From Paenibacillus mesophilus (GTDB lineage: Bacteria; Bacillota; Bacilli; Paenibacillales; NBRC-103111): a stretch of DNA of 64,000 bases. The notes below the pieces were generated by a model. That model saw nothing but the letters and a program-made list of their open reading frames with translations. It was not told where the DNA came from and ran no database searches. Every line of letters starts with the position of its first letter. Within the stretch, counting starts at the first letter, position 1. Both the position numbers and the translations under genes were made by a program. The stretch is taken from contig NZ_VCRA01000034.1 in assembly GCF_005938385.1 (NCBI RefSeq), positions 1 to 64,000 of the forward strand, written 5' to 3'. Positions 44,601-55,300 of this stretch are shown here, piece by piece.

Positions 44601-47600
44601 TTATGAAAGGAACCCGCACGATCCGCGCATAACCCAAGTGCTGAACTTAAAAACCGACGAGCTCGGCCATTCGCTTCAGTCGTGTACGGTCGTGTACGGA
44701 CGAAGCGCGAACGATCCGTCGCTGCCGGCAGAAGTGAGCGAGGCGCAAAGCCGGCTTTATATCACTTGCGCGGAGGCGGATTACACCGCCGATAGGATAA
44801 AGCCCGGTCCGCTTCCCGCTTACCGGCTGCGCACGCCTTATGAGACGAGGACATACGAAATAACCGGCGCGCCGCATAGAGCCGGGCTGTACCGAGCGGA
44901 GGACATGCAAAGCCTCATTAACGCGGCGTCGTCCATTCCGTACGAAGCGTTGGCCGACGGAACGACAGCGCAAAAACGGCTGCTGTCGCATAACCGGACG
45001 TTATTTTTGGACGACAGCCTCGCTCCGTTGCCGCTTGGCGAGTGGGACACGCTCGGGCTCGTGCATCAAACGTACCGGTTGGCGTTTACGCCAGGCGCGG
45101 TCGGACATTATGCCGGAAAAGTAACCGATGTGGACTTGGCTGCGGCCGGTTACGTTCATTTCCAAAACGACGACGGCTGGTGGGTCCGTTCCGGCACAGC
45201 GATTTACCCGGCCGATCCGGCGGCGCACTTTTACATCCCGGTCGGCGCGAAAGACCCGTTAGGAGTGGAAACGGTAGCCGACCTGGACCGCTACGACCTG
45301 CTCGTCGAGCGGGTGCGGGTCAAACAGGCGGATTGGAGCGTTCTATCGGCCGTCAACGACTACCGCACGCTCGGTCCGGTCATGACGACGGACCCGAACA
45401 AAAACCGGGCGGCTGTGCAAATCGACGCCCTCGGCATGGTCGTGAGAAGCGCGGTTATGGGCAAGGAAGGCTCGGATGACGGCGATACGCTGGCAGACCC
45501 GACGACGCGGCTCGAATACGAGTTGTTCAACTGGATGAACGAAGGCAAGCCGAACCGCATCCGGCTGTTCGCGCGAGAGCAGCACGGAGCCGCCAATACG
45601 GGCTGGAAGGAAAGCTGTCTGTATTGGAACGGCAGCGGCGGCGTGGCGATGGCGAAAACGCGGGCGGCTCCGGGTAAGGCGCTTCGCGCCAATCCCGACG
45701 GCACCCTCCGGGAGGTCGACGCCGATCCGCGCTGGGTCGGCAACGGACGTACGGTGCTGAACAATAAAGGCAACCCGGTCAAGCAGTACGAACCGTATTT
45801 CAGTACGACGCTCGAGTACGAGGATGAGAAGGCGCTGCGGGAAATCGGCGTTTCTCCGCGATTGTGGTACGATGCGCTCGGCCGAAACATCCGCACCGAC
45901 TACCCGAACGGCACGTTCGGCAAAGTCGAATTCGACCCGTGGAAGCAGCGCATATTCGATGCCAACGATACGGTGAAAGAAAGCCGCTGGTATGCCGAAC
46001 GGGGGAGCCCGGACCCCGCCGTCGAGCCGGAGCCGCTTGCCGACCCGGAGCGAAGGTCGGCTTGGCTGGCGGCCAAGCATGCCGGTACTCCGAGCGAAGC
46101 CCATCTCGACAGTTTGGGCCGGCCGGTATACGCCATATCCGATTATGGAGCGGGCAAAAAGGCGACTGTCCGATCGGAAAGCGATTTGACGGGGCGATTC
46201 ACGGCCGTATTCGATCAGGAAAAGCGTCAAGTATCTACCCAATTTACCGGTATGGCCGGTACGCCGATTTATTGCGAAAGCGCGGAGAAAGGCCGTCGCT
46301 GGATGTTTCCCGACGCTGTCGGGGCGATCGTAAAAACGTGGGACGAGCACGGCCGGGAATTCCGCACCGGCTACGACGATTTGCACCGTCCGGTCAGCAT
46401 GTACGTGCGGGAGCCGGGACAAAACGAAACGCTGTTCAACTACGTTGTCTACGGCGACCGGCATCCCGAGGGAGAAAGGCTCAATTTGCTCGGCGCGGCC
46501 CATCAGCTGTTCGATACGGCCGGGATGGTGCGCGTTGCGGAAACGGATTTCAAAGGCAATCCGCTGCGGATCGAGCGCGTATTGGCGAAAGCGTACAAAA
46601 ACGATCCGGATTGGCAGCCGCTTGCTGCACAGCCGGGATATGACGATATTCAGACAGCGGCCGCTCCTCTGCTAGCGGAAACGGAAGTTTTCACCGCATC
46701 TTCGATGTACGACGCGCGGAATCGCCCGACTCAAGTGACACTGCCGGACGGGACGGTTATGTCGCCGACCTATAACGAAGCGGACGTGCTTTCTTCGCTT
46801 CAGGCGCAAATACGCGGCCAAGGGGCGCTTCGCTCCTTTTTGCTCGAGCAGGATTACGACGCCAAAGGCCAACGCCAGTTCGCGCACTATGGCAACGGAG
46901 TCGTTACCCGCTACCGCTACGAACGAACGACAAACCGGCTGGCCAGTCTGCAATCATACAAGCAGGGCGGCGAACAGCCCGATGCGGCGGCGATGCAGCT
47001 TTTACGGTATACGTATGACCCGGTCGGCAATATCGTTCACATTCGCGACGAAGCGCAGCAGACGCACTTTTTCAACAATGCGGTCGTTAAGCCGGAACAA
47101 CTGTACGAGTACGATGCGGTTTATCAGCTGATCCGCGCGACCGGCAGAGAGCAGGCCGGGCTGGCCGGTGGAACGATGCCGGGCTTTGGCGATCTCGACT
47201 TTGCGCCGAATTTGCCGCATGCCAACGATACGGACGCGGTACGTACCTATACCGAACATTACGAGTACGACCTGCTGGGCAATTTGACGGCGATGCGGCA
47301 CCGTTTTAAAAGCGAGACGGGGGCCGGCAGCGGCTGGACGCGCCGCTATCGGTACAGCTACGAGGACGATCCGGCCGACCGTACGAATCGGCTGCTTGCG
47401 ACAAGCGCATCCGGAGACCCGGATAACGGGCCTTACAGCGAAGCATATCGATACGATCAATACGGCAATATGATCGCTATGCCGCATCTGCCGACGCTCG
47501 ATTGGAACTATATGGACCAGCTGCGTCAGGTCGACCTGGGAGGCGGCGGAACGGCGTACTACGTAAACGGCGCGGGCGGCCAGCGGGTCCGCAAAGTGAT

Positions 47601-49341
47601 TGAACGGCCCGGAGGGTTCGTCGAAGAGCGCATTTATTTGGGAAACGTGGAAATATACCGGGAACGACAAAATGGCAGCTCCGCCCCTTCCTTGGAGCGG
47701 CAGACGCTGCATATTTCCGACAATGCCGGACGAATCGCCCAAGTGGATACGAAAACAAAGGACGAGAGTGACTCTGATCCCGCCAATCCGCTCAATGTGC
47801 CGCTTATTCGGTATACATACGGCAACCATCTCGGATCGGCCGTGCTGGAGACGGATGCCGACGGAACCGTCATATCGTACGAAGAATATCATCCGTTCGG
47901 TACTACAGCTTACCGTTCGGCAAAATCCGGCGTCGATCGAAGCTTGAAAAGATACCGGTTCAGCGGCAAGGAACGGGATGCAGAGACCGGGCTGTACTAT
48001 TTCGGAGCCCGTTATTACGCGCCATGGCTCGGCAGGTGGACGAGCAGCGATCCGGCGGGGTTCGTCAACGGTCCGAATCTGTTCCAATATTGCCGCAACA
48101 ACCCGGTTATGCTCGGCGACCGCGACGGCAAACAAGCGAGCCCGGCAGGCCGGGTAAGCTGGGAAATTCCGTCATGGGTATACCAGGCGGCCGACGGGAG
48201 CAGGTTGTCCGACGCGGATGCTACGGCCAACTTCGAGCGTTGGATGGGGCAGTCTCATCCGGATAGACGGTTTACCCCGGGATCGGTAACGATCGACTGG
48301 TCAACGATGCGGGGAAGGCGGGGGCCGACCTTCAACGCGGACTGGCTGAGGGGCGACGGCTCGCGGCTGCTGCCCGATCCCGGTCAGGTCGGCAGCGTAG
48401 CGCAGCATGACCAGCATCCGCCCGCCTTACGAGCGGTGCCGGGGGATACGAGCTCGGCACGGCTGTCGGAAGACGAGCATATGATGCCGAAAGCGCAGCT
48501 GCAAGATATGACGACCGATCCCGATACGGGCACGCCCGGCTATACCGATCGAAGATATAGCAGGGACTCGACGATGCGGGCCGATCGCACCGACGCGCTA
48601 ACGAAAACGCACGGCAACCGGGGCGGACCGACGGCCGACAACCCGACGACGAGAAGCTTGCGGGGCCGCGTAGCGGCGGGCGGGACGGTCGATTACCGCG
48701 AAGATATATTCGAGCGGAGCAGGCGGCAGGCGATCGCTTCGGGGATGCCGGAGGAAGCGGTCAACCGGGCGATTCTTGAGCAGGAAGGCAACTTGTTCTC
48801 GATCAACCCGACGACATTAAGCGACGAAGACGGACCCTCGCCGCATCCGTCATCGCCCCCGCCAAGCTCAAGCACCCCGGGAGGGTCATCCGGCGGCGGC
48901 TCCGGCGCAAGACCGCCCAGCCCTATAGGCAGCTATGCCAGAGCGGGCGGAGCGGAGCTCGCCAGAAGCTTCATCCCGGGCTTCGTCGAAGCAGAAATCG
49001 CCGGTATATTTGCCCATTCTTTTGTAGTAGGTACGTTGGGCATTACAAGCGGTCCGCTCCCGGTCGTGGCGGAAGCGATATCCGCAGCGCCAACCTCGTT
49101 TGCCGCGTCGGTCACATTGCCGGCATTCGGAGGCGCGGTAGTCGGAAATATCGTCGAATCCGCCGTATTGGAAAACGGAGGCAGCAGGGAGCTTAGCATC
49201 GGCGCGGCCGTTTTGACCGCGGGGGGAACCGGGGCGGTTATCGGCACGTTCATTCCGATTCCGGGCGTCGGCACGGCGGCAGGAGCGTTAATCGGAGCGG
49301 GAATCGGCATTATCGGGTACGGGATAAGCAAGCTGTTCTAG
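41677..49341 (+). CDS. Tc toxin BC component: natural TcB-TcC fusion with variable toxin end
   Basis: A 2554-residue protein. The N-terminus is SpvB/TcaC-like (PSISLPKGGGAIRGIAEKF, LSLSYNSGSGNGPYGFGW). FG-GAP/VCBS-type repeats at about 490-700 (DITGDGKLDLV, FIDLDGDGRADV, LADLDGSGVTD) and TcdB-middle regions at about 700-1000 form the TcB beta-propeller part. RHS/YD repeats run to residue 2152. The core end GLYYFGARYYAPWLGRWTS, DPAGFVNGPNLFQY and GDRDGK carries Asp2125 and Asp2148/2150, the kind of aspartates used in RHS self-cleavage. About 400 residues after it form the variable region: SEDEHMMPKAQL, a proline/serine linker and a glycine-rich hydrophobic tail. In Photorhabdus TcB and TcC are separate genes. 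Of two adjacent ATGs (41674, 41677) the second has better spacing to GGGAGG. First gene of the operon. Confidence 0.92.
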   Translation: MFERNQSDGNAADRGPGMAAPSISLPKGGGAIRGIAEKFAATPITGTGSMSIPLALSPGRSGFGPTLSLSYNSGSGNGPYGFGWTLSIPAISRKTDKGLPLYEDAEESDLYVLSGAEDLVPCLLPDGSTDEEATADGYMIRRYRPRIEGLFARIERLFHRATGTIHWRVVTRDNVTTIYGDTSDSRVADPSEPSHIFSWLATASWDSFGNAVVYEYAAENGENVDMQQAAEHNRVRSANRYLKRVKYGNKVSRLIQPDMTLHEWMFEAVFDYDEGHLIDIDTAPAVDPPPGKPRAVTASVSPVRSWSARPDPFSFYRAGFEVRTHRRCRRVLMFHRFDELGPEPCLVRSTEFEYADFDYAAPSAVEAEIAHPGSTRTASFLCAVTESGYIRDGAEDTQYMRHSLPPLSFRYSKPTFNADIRELNTESGGRGSSEAFEGGASLWVDLNGEGIPGLLTEQAGAWLYEPNLGGGRLGPRQTVAAMPNLAYLAGGRQQLADITGDGKLDLVLLDGPHAGFFERAGDDSWHRFQPFRQLPNIPWDEPNVTFIDLDGDGRADVLFTEHELFSWHSMLADEGFGPARQVQLPFDEDRGPRLVLADGVQSIYLADMCGDGLNDFVRIRNGEVCYWPNLGYGRFGAKIVMDNAPWFDYPDQFNQKRIRLADLDGSGVTDIVYIGRDEVKLFLNQSGNRWSGPIGLGRFPLPDRLDTVAAVDLLGSGTSCLVWTASVPGEARRSIRYVDLLDGKKPHLLVGIVNNTGGETDIAYASSTKFYLADKLDGNGWKTKLPFPVHVIERVETRDRIVGSRFVTRYAYHHGYYDGEEGEFRGFGMVEQWDTESFADGTAAAESGSGAMEPPPELNQPPVMTRTWFHTGACFEQTGVLHPLRDQYYLQKPHTDEPVMPEHMDVTEWRECVRTLKGLALRQEVYSFDGSAQERHPYSVSENRYEVKRLQRRGKQMRHNHAVFMTVSLEIVSLYYERNPHDPRITQVLNLKTDELGHSLQSCTVVYGRSANDPSLPAEVSEAQSRLYITCAEADYTADRIKPGPLPAYRLRTPYETRTYEITGAPHRAGLYRAEDMQSLINAASSIPYEALADGTTAQKRLLSHNRTLFLDDSLAPLPLGEWDTLGLVHQTYRLAFTPGAVGHYAGKVTDVDLAAAGYVHFQNDDGWWVRSGTAIYPADPAAHFYIPVGAKDPLGVETVADLDRYDLLVERVRVKQADWSVLSAVNDYRTLGPVMTTDPNKNRAAVQIDALGMVVRSAVMGKEGSDDGDTLADPTTRLEYELFNWMNEGKPNRIRLFAREQHGAANTGWKESCLYWNGSGGVAMAKTRAAPGKALRANPDGTLREVDADPRWVGNGRTVLNNKGNPVKQYEPYFSTTLEYEDEKALREIGVSPRLWYDALGRNIRTDYPNGTFGKVEFDPWKQRIFDANDTVKESRWYAERGSPDPAVEPEPLADPERRSAWLAAKHAGTPSEAHLDSLGRPVYAISDYGAGKKATVRSESDLTGRFTAVFDQEKRQVSTQFTGMAGTPIYCESAEKGRRWMFPDAVGAIVKTWDEHGREFRTGYDDLHRPVSMYVREPGQNETLFNYVVYGDRHPEGERLNLLGAAHQLFDTAGMVRVAETDFKGNPLRIERVLAKAYKNDPDWQPLAAQPGYDDIQTAAAPLLAETEVFTASSMYDARNRPTQVTLPDGTVMSPTYNEADVLSSLQAQIRGQGALRSFLLEQDYDAKGQRQFAHYGNGVVTRYRYERTTNRLASLQSYKQGGEQPDAAAMQLLRYTYDPVGNIVHIRDEAQQTHFFNNAVVKPEQLYEYDAVYQLIRATGREQAGLAGGTMPGFGDLDFAPNLPHANDTDAVRTYTEHYEYDLLGNLTAMRHRFKSETGAGSGWTRRYRYSYEDDPADRTNRLLATSASGDPDNGPYSEAYRYDQYGNMIAMPHLPTLDWNYMDQLRQVDLGGGGTAYYVNGAGGQRVRKVIERPGGFVEERIYLGNVEIYRERQNGSSAPSLERQTLHISDNAGRIAQVDTKTKDESDSDPANPLNVPLIRYTYGNHLGSAVLETDADGTVISYEEYHPFGTTAYRSAKSGVDRSLKRYRFSGKERDAETGLYYFGARYYAPWLGRWTSSDPAGFVNGPNLFQYCRNNPVMLGDRDGKQASPAGRVSWEIPSWVYQAADGSRLSDADATANFERWMGQSHPDRRFTPGSVTIDWSTMRGRRGPTFNADWLRGDGSRLLPDPGQVGSVAQHDQHPPALRAVPGDTSSARLSEDEHMMPKAQLQDMTTDPDTGTPGYTDRRYSRDSTMRADRTDALTKTHGNRGGPTADNPTTRSLRGRVAAGGTVDYREDIFERSRRQAIASGMPEEAVNRAILEQEGNLFSINPTTLSDEDGPSPHPSSPPPSSSTPGGSSGGGSGARPPSPIGSYARAGGAELARSFIPGFVEAEIAGIFAHSFVVGTLGITSGPLPVVAEAISAAPTSFAASVTLPAFGGAVVGNIVESAVLENGGSRELSIGAAVLTAGGTGAVIGTFIPIPGVGTAAGALIGAGIGIIGYGISKLF

Positions 49342-49398
49342 GAGTCTGTCCGTTGAAAGAAAAGCGTAATCTAGCAGCAACTTCCGAGGAGGTTAGCG

Positions 49399-52300
49399 AT
49401 GAAAAGAATCTTATTTCCGCTCAAACCGAATATGACAGGCGCTGAAGTCGCCGCTTTGCACGAATGTTTGCAGTTTTTGCTGGACAAGGGCGTCTACCCG
49501 TTTAGCGAAGACGAGAAGCGCGAATACGCGGAGTTGATCAGCGTGGAAGCAAGAAAAAACGTATACGCCGACGTAACGCAAAAGCTGGTCGCGATTTTTC
49601 AGGAGCTGAACCAAATATCTTCAACCGGAGACGTCGACGAACAAACGGCGAACGCGCTGAACGCCATTCTCGAAAAGCTCGGAGCGTTTGAGCAAACGGA
49701 GCAGCCGGATTGCGAACGGAACCGGCTCGTAGGCGGACGAGTCGTAAGCATGGAAGGCAAGCCGTTTGTCGGCGGCCTCATCCGGGCGTATCATGCCGAC
49801 GCGCGGGGGAATTTGCGAATCGGCGAAGATACGAGCGATATAGAAGGCCAATACACGATTCGATATGAGCCGCTGCCTGACAACGGTGCGATTGTTCTAT
49901 TTGTTGCAGCGTATGATGCGTCCGGCAAGCTGCTGGGCCAGTCCGAAGTATTAGAGGGCGCGGGCAATCTGGAAATCGTCGACTTGGTCGTGTCGATCGC
50001 CGAACCCGAGCCGGAAGTGGCGATGTATCGGGTGGAGGGTAAGGCGTCGAGCCGGATAAGCGCCGGGGTAAGCGGATTAAGAGTGCGCATCGTAGACAAG
50101 GCGGTTGGCGCAGATGTGCTGCTCGTCGAAACGGTTACGGGCGAAGGCGGCTCTTACCGGGCTTCGTTTTCCGAGTACGCCTTCCGCCAGCGCGGCAAGC
50201 AGCGTCCCGATTTGCAAGCGATCGTATACGCGGCCGCCGACAATACGGTTCTCGGATCATCCGATGTGCGCTATAATGCGGCCGCCTATGAGAGGATCGA
50301 TGTGCGCCTCGATGCGTCGGGTTCGGCCGCGAGCGCTTTGCAGGCGGAGCACGATACGTTGACCGGTACGATTTCCCGACACTACCGGGGCAAATTGGGC
50401 GAGCTGAAAGAAACGGACGACCGGCAAGATATTACGTACTTGGCCAATAAAACCGGATGGGACGCGAGGGCGGTCGCTTTGGCCGCTCTGGCCGACCAAT
50501 TTTCGGCGGGAACGGCAATCGACGGAGGGAGTGCCAAAATCGAGCCTGCTTTTTTCTATGCGCTGTTCCGCACCGGACTGCCGGCAAACGAAACGGCGAT
50601 TTACGAGCTTGACGGCGGGGCCGTCGAATCGATCTGGAAGCAGGCGATAACGCAGGGCATTATCCCGACTGCATTGGCAAGCCGTATTCCGGCGGCGGTG
50701 GAGCAATTCCGGGAGACGGCAGGTCGGCGGATGCTCGCAAGCGACGCTTTGGTCGGCGCTTCCGCGCTGAAAGAGATCGTCGACGTTTCATTCGGCGACG
50801 AACCCGAACGCAGGAGCAAATTTGCCGAACTGTATGCCCGTTATCGGGACGATACGTCCAAGCTGTGGTCTTCCGTTCGGGATACGCTTGGGGAATCGAC
50901 GGAGCAGCGATTGAAGCTGGACGGGCAGCTCGCCTATTTGACGCTCAACAACGCGCCGTTAATGCGCAAGCTTCACGCCGCCGGCGGTTCGCAGGGATTG
51001 ACCGATACGCTGAATTTGGTTAGCGGCGGATTTTATAAAGCGGATCGGTGGAAGCAGGCGATCGGAAGCGATCCGATTCCGCCGGAAATAACCGGAGACA
51101 ACGAGGCGGCAAGAGCGAACCGCTATGCCGAGCTGCTGGCGGCCAAAGTGCGGCTCAGCTTTCCGACGGCTGTCGTATCCCGAATGGTTCTATCGGGTGA
51201 AACGAAGGTGGCCGATGAACGATTGCGCACCCGGATTCATACAGTGCTGAACGAGCATCAAGGCAAGTTTGAGATCGGCGGGATTCCGGTCGAGCAATAC
51301 GCGAAGCTGAATCAGGCGCAAATCGAGCCAGAAGTGATGAACGAAATTACGCGAATTCAGCGGGTTTATCAAATAACGCCGAGCGATGAAGCGATGAATG
51401 CGCTGCTTCTCAAGGGGATCGACTCGGCCTATGCGGTTACCCGATACGACCGGGACGACTTCATTCGCGCCGTTCGCGACGAGGTAGGCGGGGAGGAGCA
51501 CGCCCGACTTATCTATGCGAAGTCGCAGCAGGTTCACAACGCCGTGCTGAACATCGCCATGTCCTATATGACGGCGAGCAACGCGCCCGGAGTCGGCGTT
51601 CACAGCCCGGCGCAAATTATCGACCCGGCGCCTACGGGGCCTAATCCGCATTCGTCCGATGTCATCGCCTATTCGACGTTGGAAAGCTTGTTTAACAGCT
51701 TGGATTACTGCACGTGCAGCCATTGCCGTTCCATACTTAGTCCGGCCGCTTATTTGGTCGACCTGCTCCTGTTCATCGACCGTCCGACCGTTCCGACCGG
51801 ATTTGTCAATCCGCAAACGATACTGCTCGAGCGCCGGCCGGACATCGCGCATCTTCCGCTGACATGCGAAAATACGAACACGCCGCTGCCTTATATCGAT
51901 TTGGTCAACGAGACGCTGGAATATTATATCGCGAACAAGCTGACTTTGTCCGGCTACACCGGTCACAATACGGACGGCTCGGCGGCGACGGAGCAGTTGC
52001 TCGCAAACCCGCAGTACGTTAGCGACAAAGCGTATGAGACGATTGCCGGCAAAACGGCCGTGCCGGGTGACCCGGCGCCGCTATTGCCGCCGGCCTCCAC
52101 GCTTCCGTTTCACCGACCGCTCGAATTGATGCGCCGTCTGTTCGCCAAATTCGAAGCCCCGATCGCAACGGTGATGGAATCGCTGCGCCAGGACGACCGG
52201 CTGGAACGGGCGAACGCCGGCGACTACGGCTGGCGCGATATATGGATGGAGGAACTTCGCCTCTCGCGCGCCGAATATGCGCTTTTGACGGATCGGACGA

Positions 52301-55300
52301 TTCCGCTGAAAAAGCTGTACGGGTTTGCCGAAACGACGGCGGACACCGACGTGATGTCCCGTCTTGAAAATGTGAAGTCGTTTACACGACGCGTCGAAAT
52401 CTCTTACGAAGACATATTCGAATTGCTCAAAACGCGTACGATCAATCCGTACTCGACGCTCATTCCGAAGCTGGAACGGCTCGGCGTGCCGATCGCCGCG
52501 CTGAAGGCGTTGAAAGACGGCGCGATTACGGATGCCGAGTTCGACGCGGCGCTCGCACCGCATCTTGACCAGTCCCAGTACGGCGGGAATGTAAAGGAAT
52601 GGGTTAAAAATCCGAGCAATTACGCGAATATAATGGGGCTGTTGACGATATCGGACCCGAACGGAATCGTCGATGCAAGCAACTTCGATAAGCTCGTCTT
52701 CCGTTATGCCAATCCCGATCCGGCTGCCGGGCGGGTGCGTTCGTTTGAATTTGTCCGTTTGCTGCGCTTCATCCGGCTGCAAAAAAAGCTGGGCTGGTCG
52801 ATCGAGCAAACCGATAAGGCGATTACGGCGCTGTATCCGGCGGAGCACATGCCGAACGATACCGACGACGCCGTCAATTTGCAAAAGCTTGACGCCGGAT
52901 ATGCCGTATTGCTGCCGAGGCTTGGCGTACTGAGCAAAGTGATGGACGAGCTGAAGCTTGTGCCGAGCAAAGATTTGCTGCCGCTGCTCGCTTGCTTTGC
53001 CCCGATCGACACGCACGGCTACAGTTCGCTGTACCGGCAGCTATTTCTCTCTCCGGCGATGCTGAAGCAGGATTCGGCTTTCTCCGACGACGGCTACGGT
53101 CGATATCTCGACGGCACGGAGAAGCTGATCGCTCATTCGGGGCTGCTGCGCGCAGCGTTCCGGTTAACCGACGAAGAGTTCGGCCAGCTCGCCGAATCGC
53201 TTTCGATTCATGCCGGGACGCCGCTTACCGTGGACAACATATCGGCCATATACCGCCGCAGTTGGCTGGCCCGCAAGCTGAAGCTCGGCGTCAAGCCGTT
53301 TATGCTGCTGTGCCGTTATACCGGATTTGACCCGTTCGTCGCGATCGATCCGGTCCATCCGCAGCTGCTGCGTTTTATTGCCTTCGTCAATCGGCTCAAA
53401 GCCAGCTCGATAAAGCCGGAGGAAGCTCTTTATTGGATTTGGAACGTAGACGCGAGCGGCAGAACGGCTCCGTCAGACGGTGATGTCACGGAGTTTGCCC
53501 GCATGCTGCGCGCCGAATTCGCCGCCGCCGATGCCGAGTTTGCCTTGTCGGCCGACCCGGACGGACAGTCGGCTAAGGCGAAGCTTGCTTTACTGTACGG
53601 CAACGAAGCGGCCGAATCGTTTATCGGTTTATTGAACCGCAGCGTAACGTCGGATGTCGCTTATTCGCACGATCAGCCTGCTCTGCAGACGGATATCGCG
53701 ACCGCCGCTGCGGGCCAGCTCGCTTACGACAGCTTGCGGAAACGGCTCATTTACCGTGCGGGCGCGATGCCCGATGCGGTTCGTACGGCGCTGCACGGCG
53801 CGGCCTCTGCAACCGATGCGTTCAAGGAAGCTGTCGACCGGTTATATAGGCAAAGCCGGACGTTTTTTGAGCGGTATCCGGAGCTGCTCCCTCATTACGA
53901 TGCTTACGTGAGATCCGCTTCGCCGGATGAGGAGAAGCGCTCGCAGCTGCTCGCCGGCCTGCTGCCTGAGCTGAAGCAGCGCCGCAAACGCCAACGCTCC
54001 TTCGCCGCCATCGGCGCGGCGGTCAAAGCGGAAGACAGATTTGCCCAAACGGTTCTCGATGACGCAAACGTGCTGCACGCCGCAGCCGATCAGAGCCGTC
54101 CCGCGCTCGACGATTTGACGGCGATCGAACAAAACGGCTTGACGGCCCGCTTCTATTACGGCGCAACGGCGGAAGGAGCCGTCGGGTTGGAAATGGCCGC
54201 CGAAGCCGACTTGTCCTATTCGATTTCCGGCGGGCATCCGCTGCCTGCAAATCCGACGGCGGGAAGCGCCGTCTCCGGTACTTGGAGCGGATACGCGGAA
54301 GCGGCGGAAACCGGCGCCTGCAATTTTCATATCGAAGCCGACCCCGAAGCCGTCGTTACACTCGTTCTAGACGGCGCACCGGTGCCGCTTACACGTACAG
54401 GCGCGATATGGAGCAACAGCGCGCCGATCAAGCTGCGTGCGGGGACGCTGTACGCGATCGCTATTCGAGCGGACAATGTGAAACAAACGCTTCATTTCCG
54501 CTGGGAGACGAGCGGTCGCGGTAGAGAGACGATTCCGGCGCGGTATCTATACTCCGAAGCGCTGGTCGGCCATTTGCGGCAAACGTATATCCGTTACGCC
54601 AAGACTGCGGTGCTATCCGAATCGCTGCAGTTGACTACGGCCGACGTCGCCTTCCACGCCGGGCGCGCGGAATACCGGATCGGTGGAGAAAGCTGGCTGA
54701 ACGGATTGCCGACATCAGTCGTCCCTGATCCCGCTTTGTCGGCAGCGCTGTACAAGTCGTTTCGGGGGCTGCTCGAGGTTGCCCGCCTTAAAGCGGAGCT
54801 CGCTCCGAAAGACGAACGGCTGCTGGCCGTGCTCCGCGACCCGGCGGCGGCAGCGCTCGATGCCGACGGCCCGCTCTATATATTGACCCGCTGGGAGGAA
54901 GCTTCCCTGCAGACACTGCTCACGCGCTTCGGCGTGACAATCGCCGATCTGGCCTCCCCAGAAACGTTCGGCCGCGTATTCGATGCGTACGGATGGGTGA
55001 ATAAGCTAGGCGTATCGGCCTCCGCTATGCTTCGGGCTGCCTTTAATGAGCCGGACGCGGCTGCTGAGCGAGAGCTGCAGTCAGCGCTTCGCGCCCGCTT
55101 CGCCGAGGAAGACTGGCTGATCGCGCTAAAGCCGATCAACGACGAAATGCGCCGTCTGCAGCGGGACGCTCTGGTCGCTTATATTATTCATCAAATGAAG
55201 GAATCGCCGGCTTCGGCCCATATCGATACGCCGGACAAGCTGTTCGAATATTTTTTGATGGATGTGCAGATGGAGCCTTGCATGCAAACGTCGCGCATTC

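Noticed and set aside
43762..48135. Several long minus-strand frames inside the TcB-TcC gene
   Set aside because: They lie opposite a clearly conserved protein, are rich in Arg, Pro and His as expected for antisense frames in GC-rich DNA, and have no ribosome binding sites or known motifs.
52081..53016. A 311-residue minus-strand frame inside TcA1
   Set aside because: Antisense shadow of the toxin gene; composition is typical of a reversed GC-rich frame.
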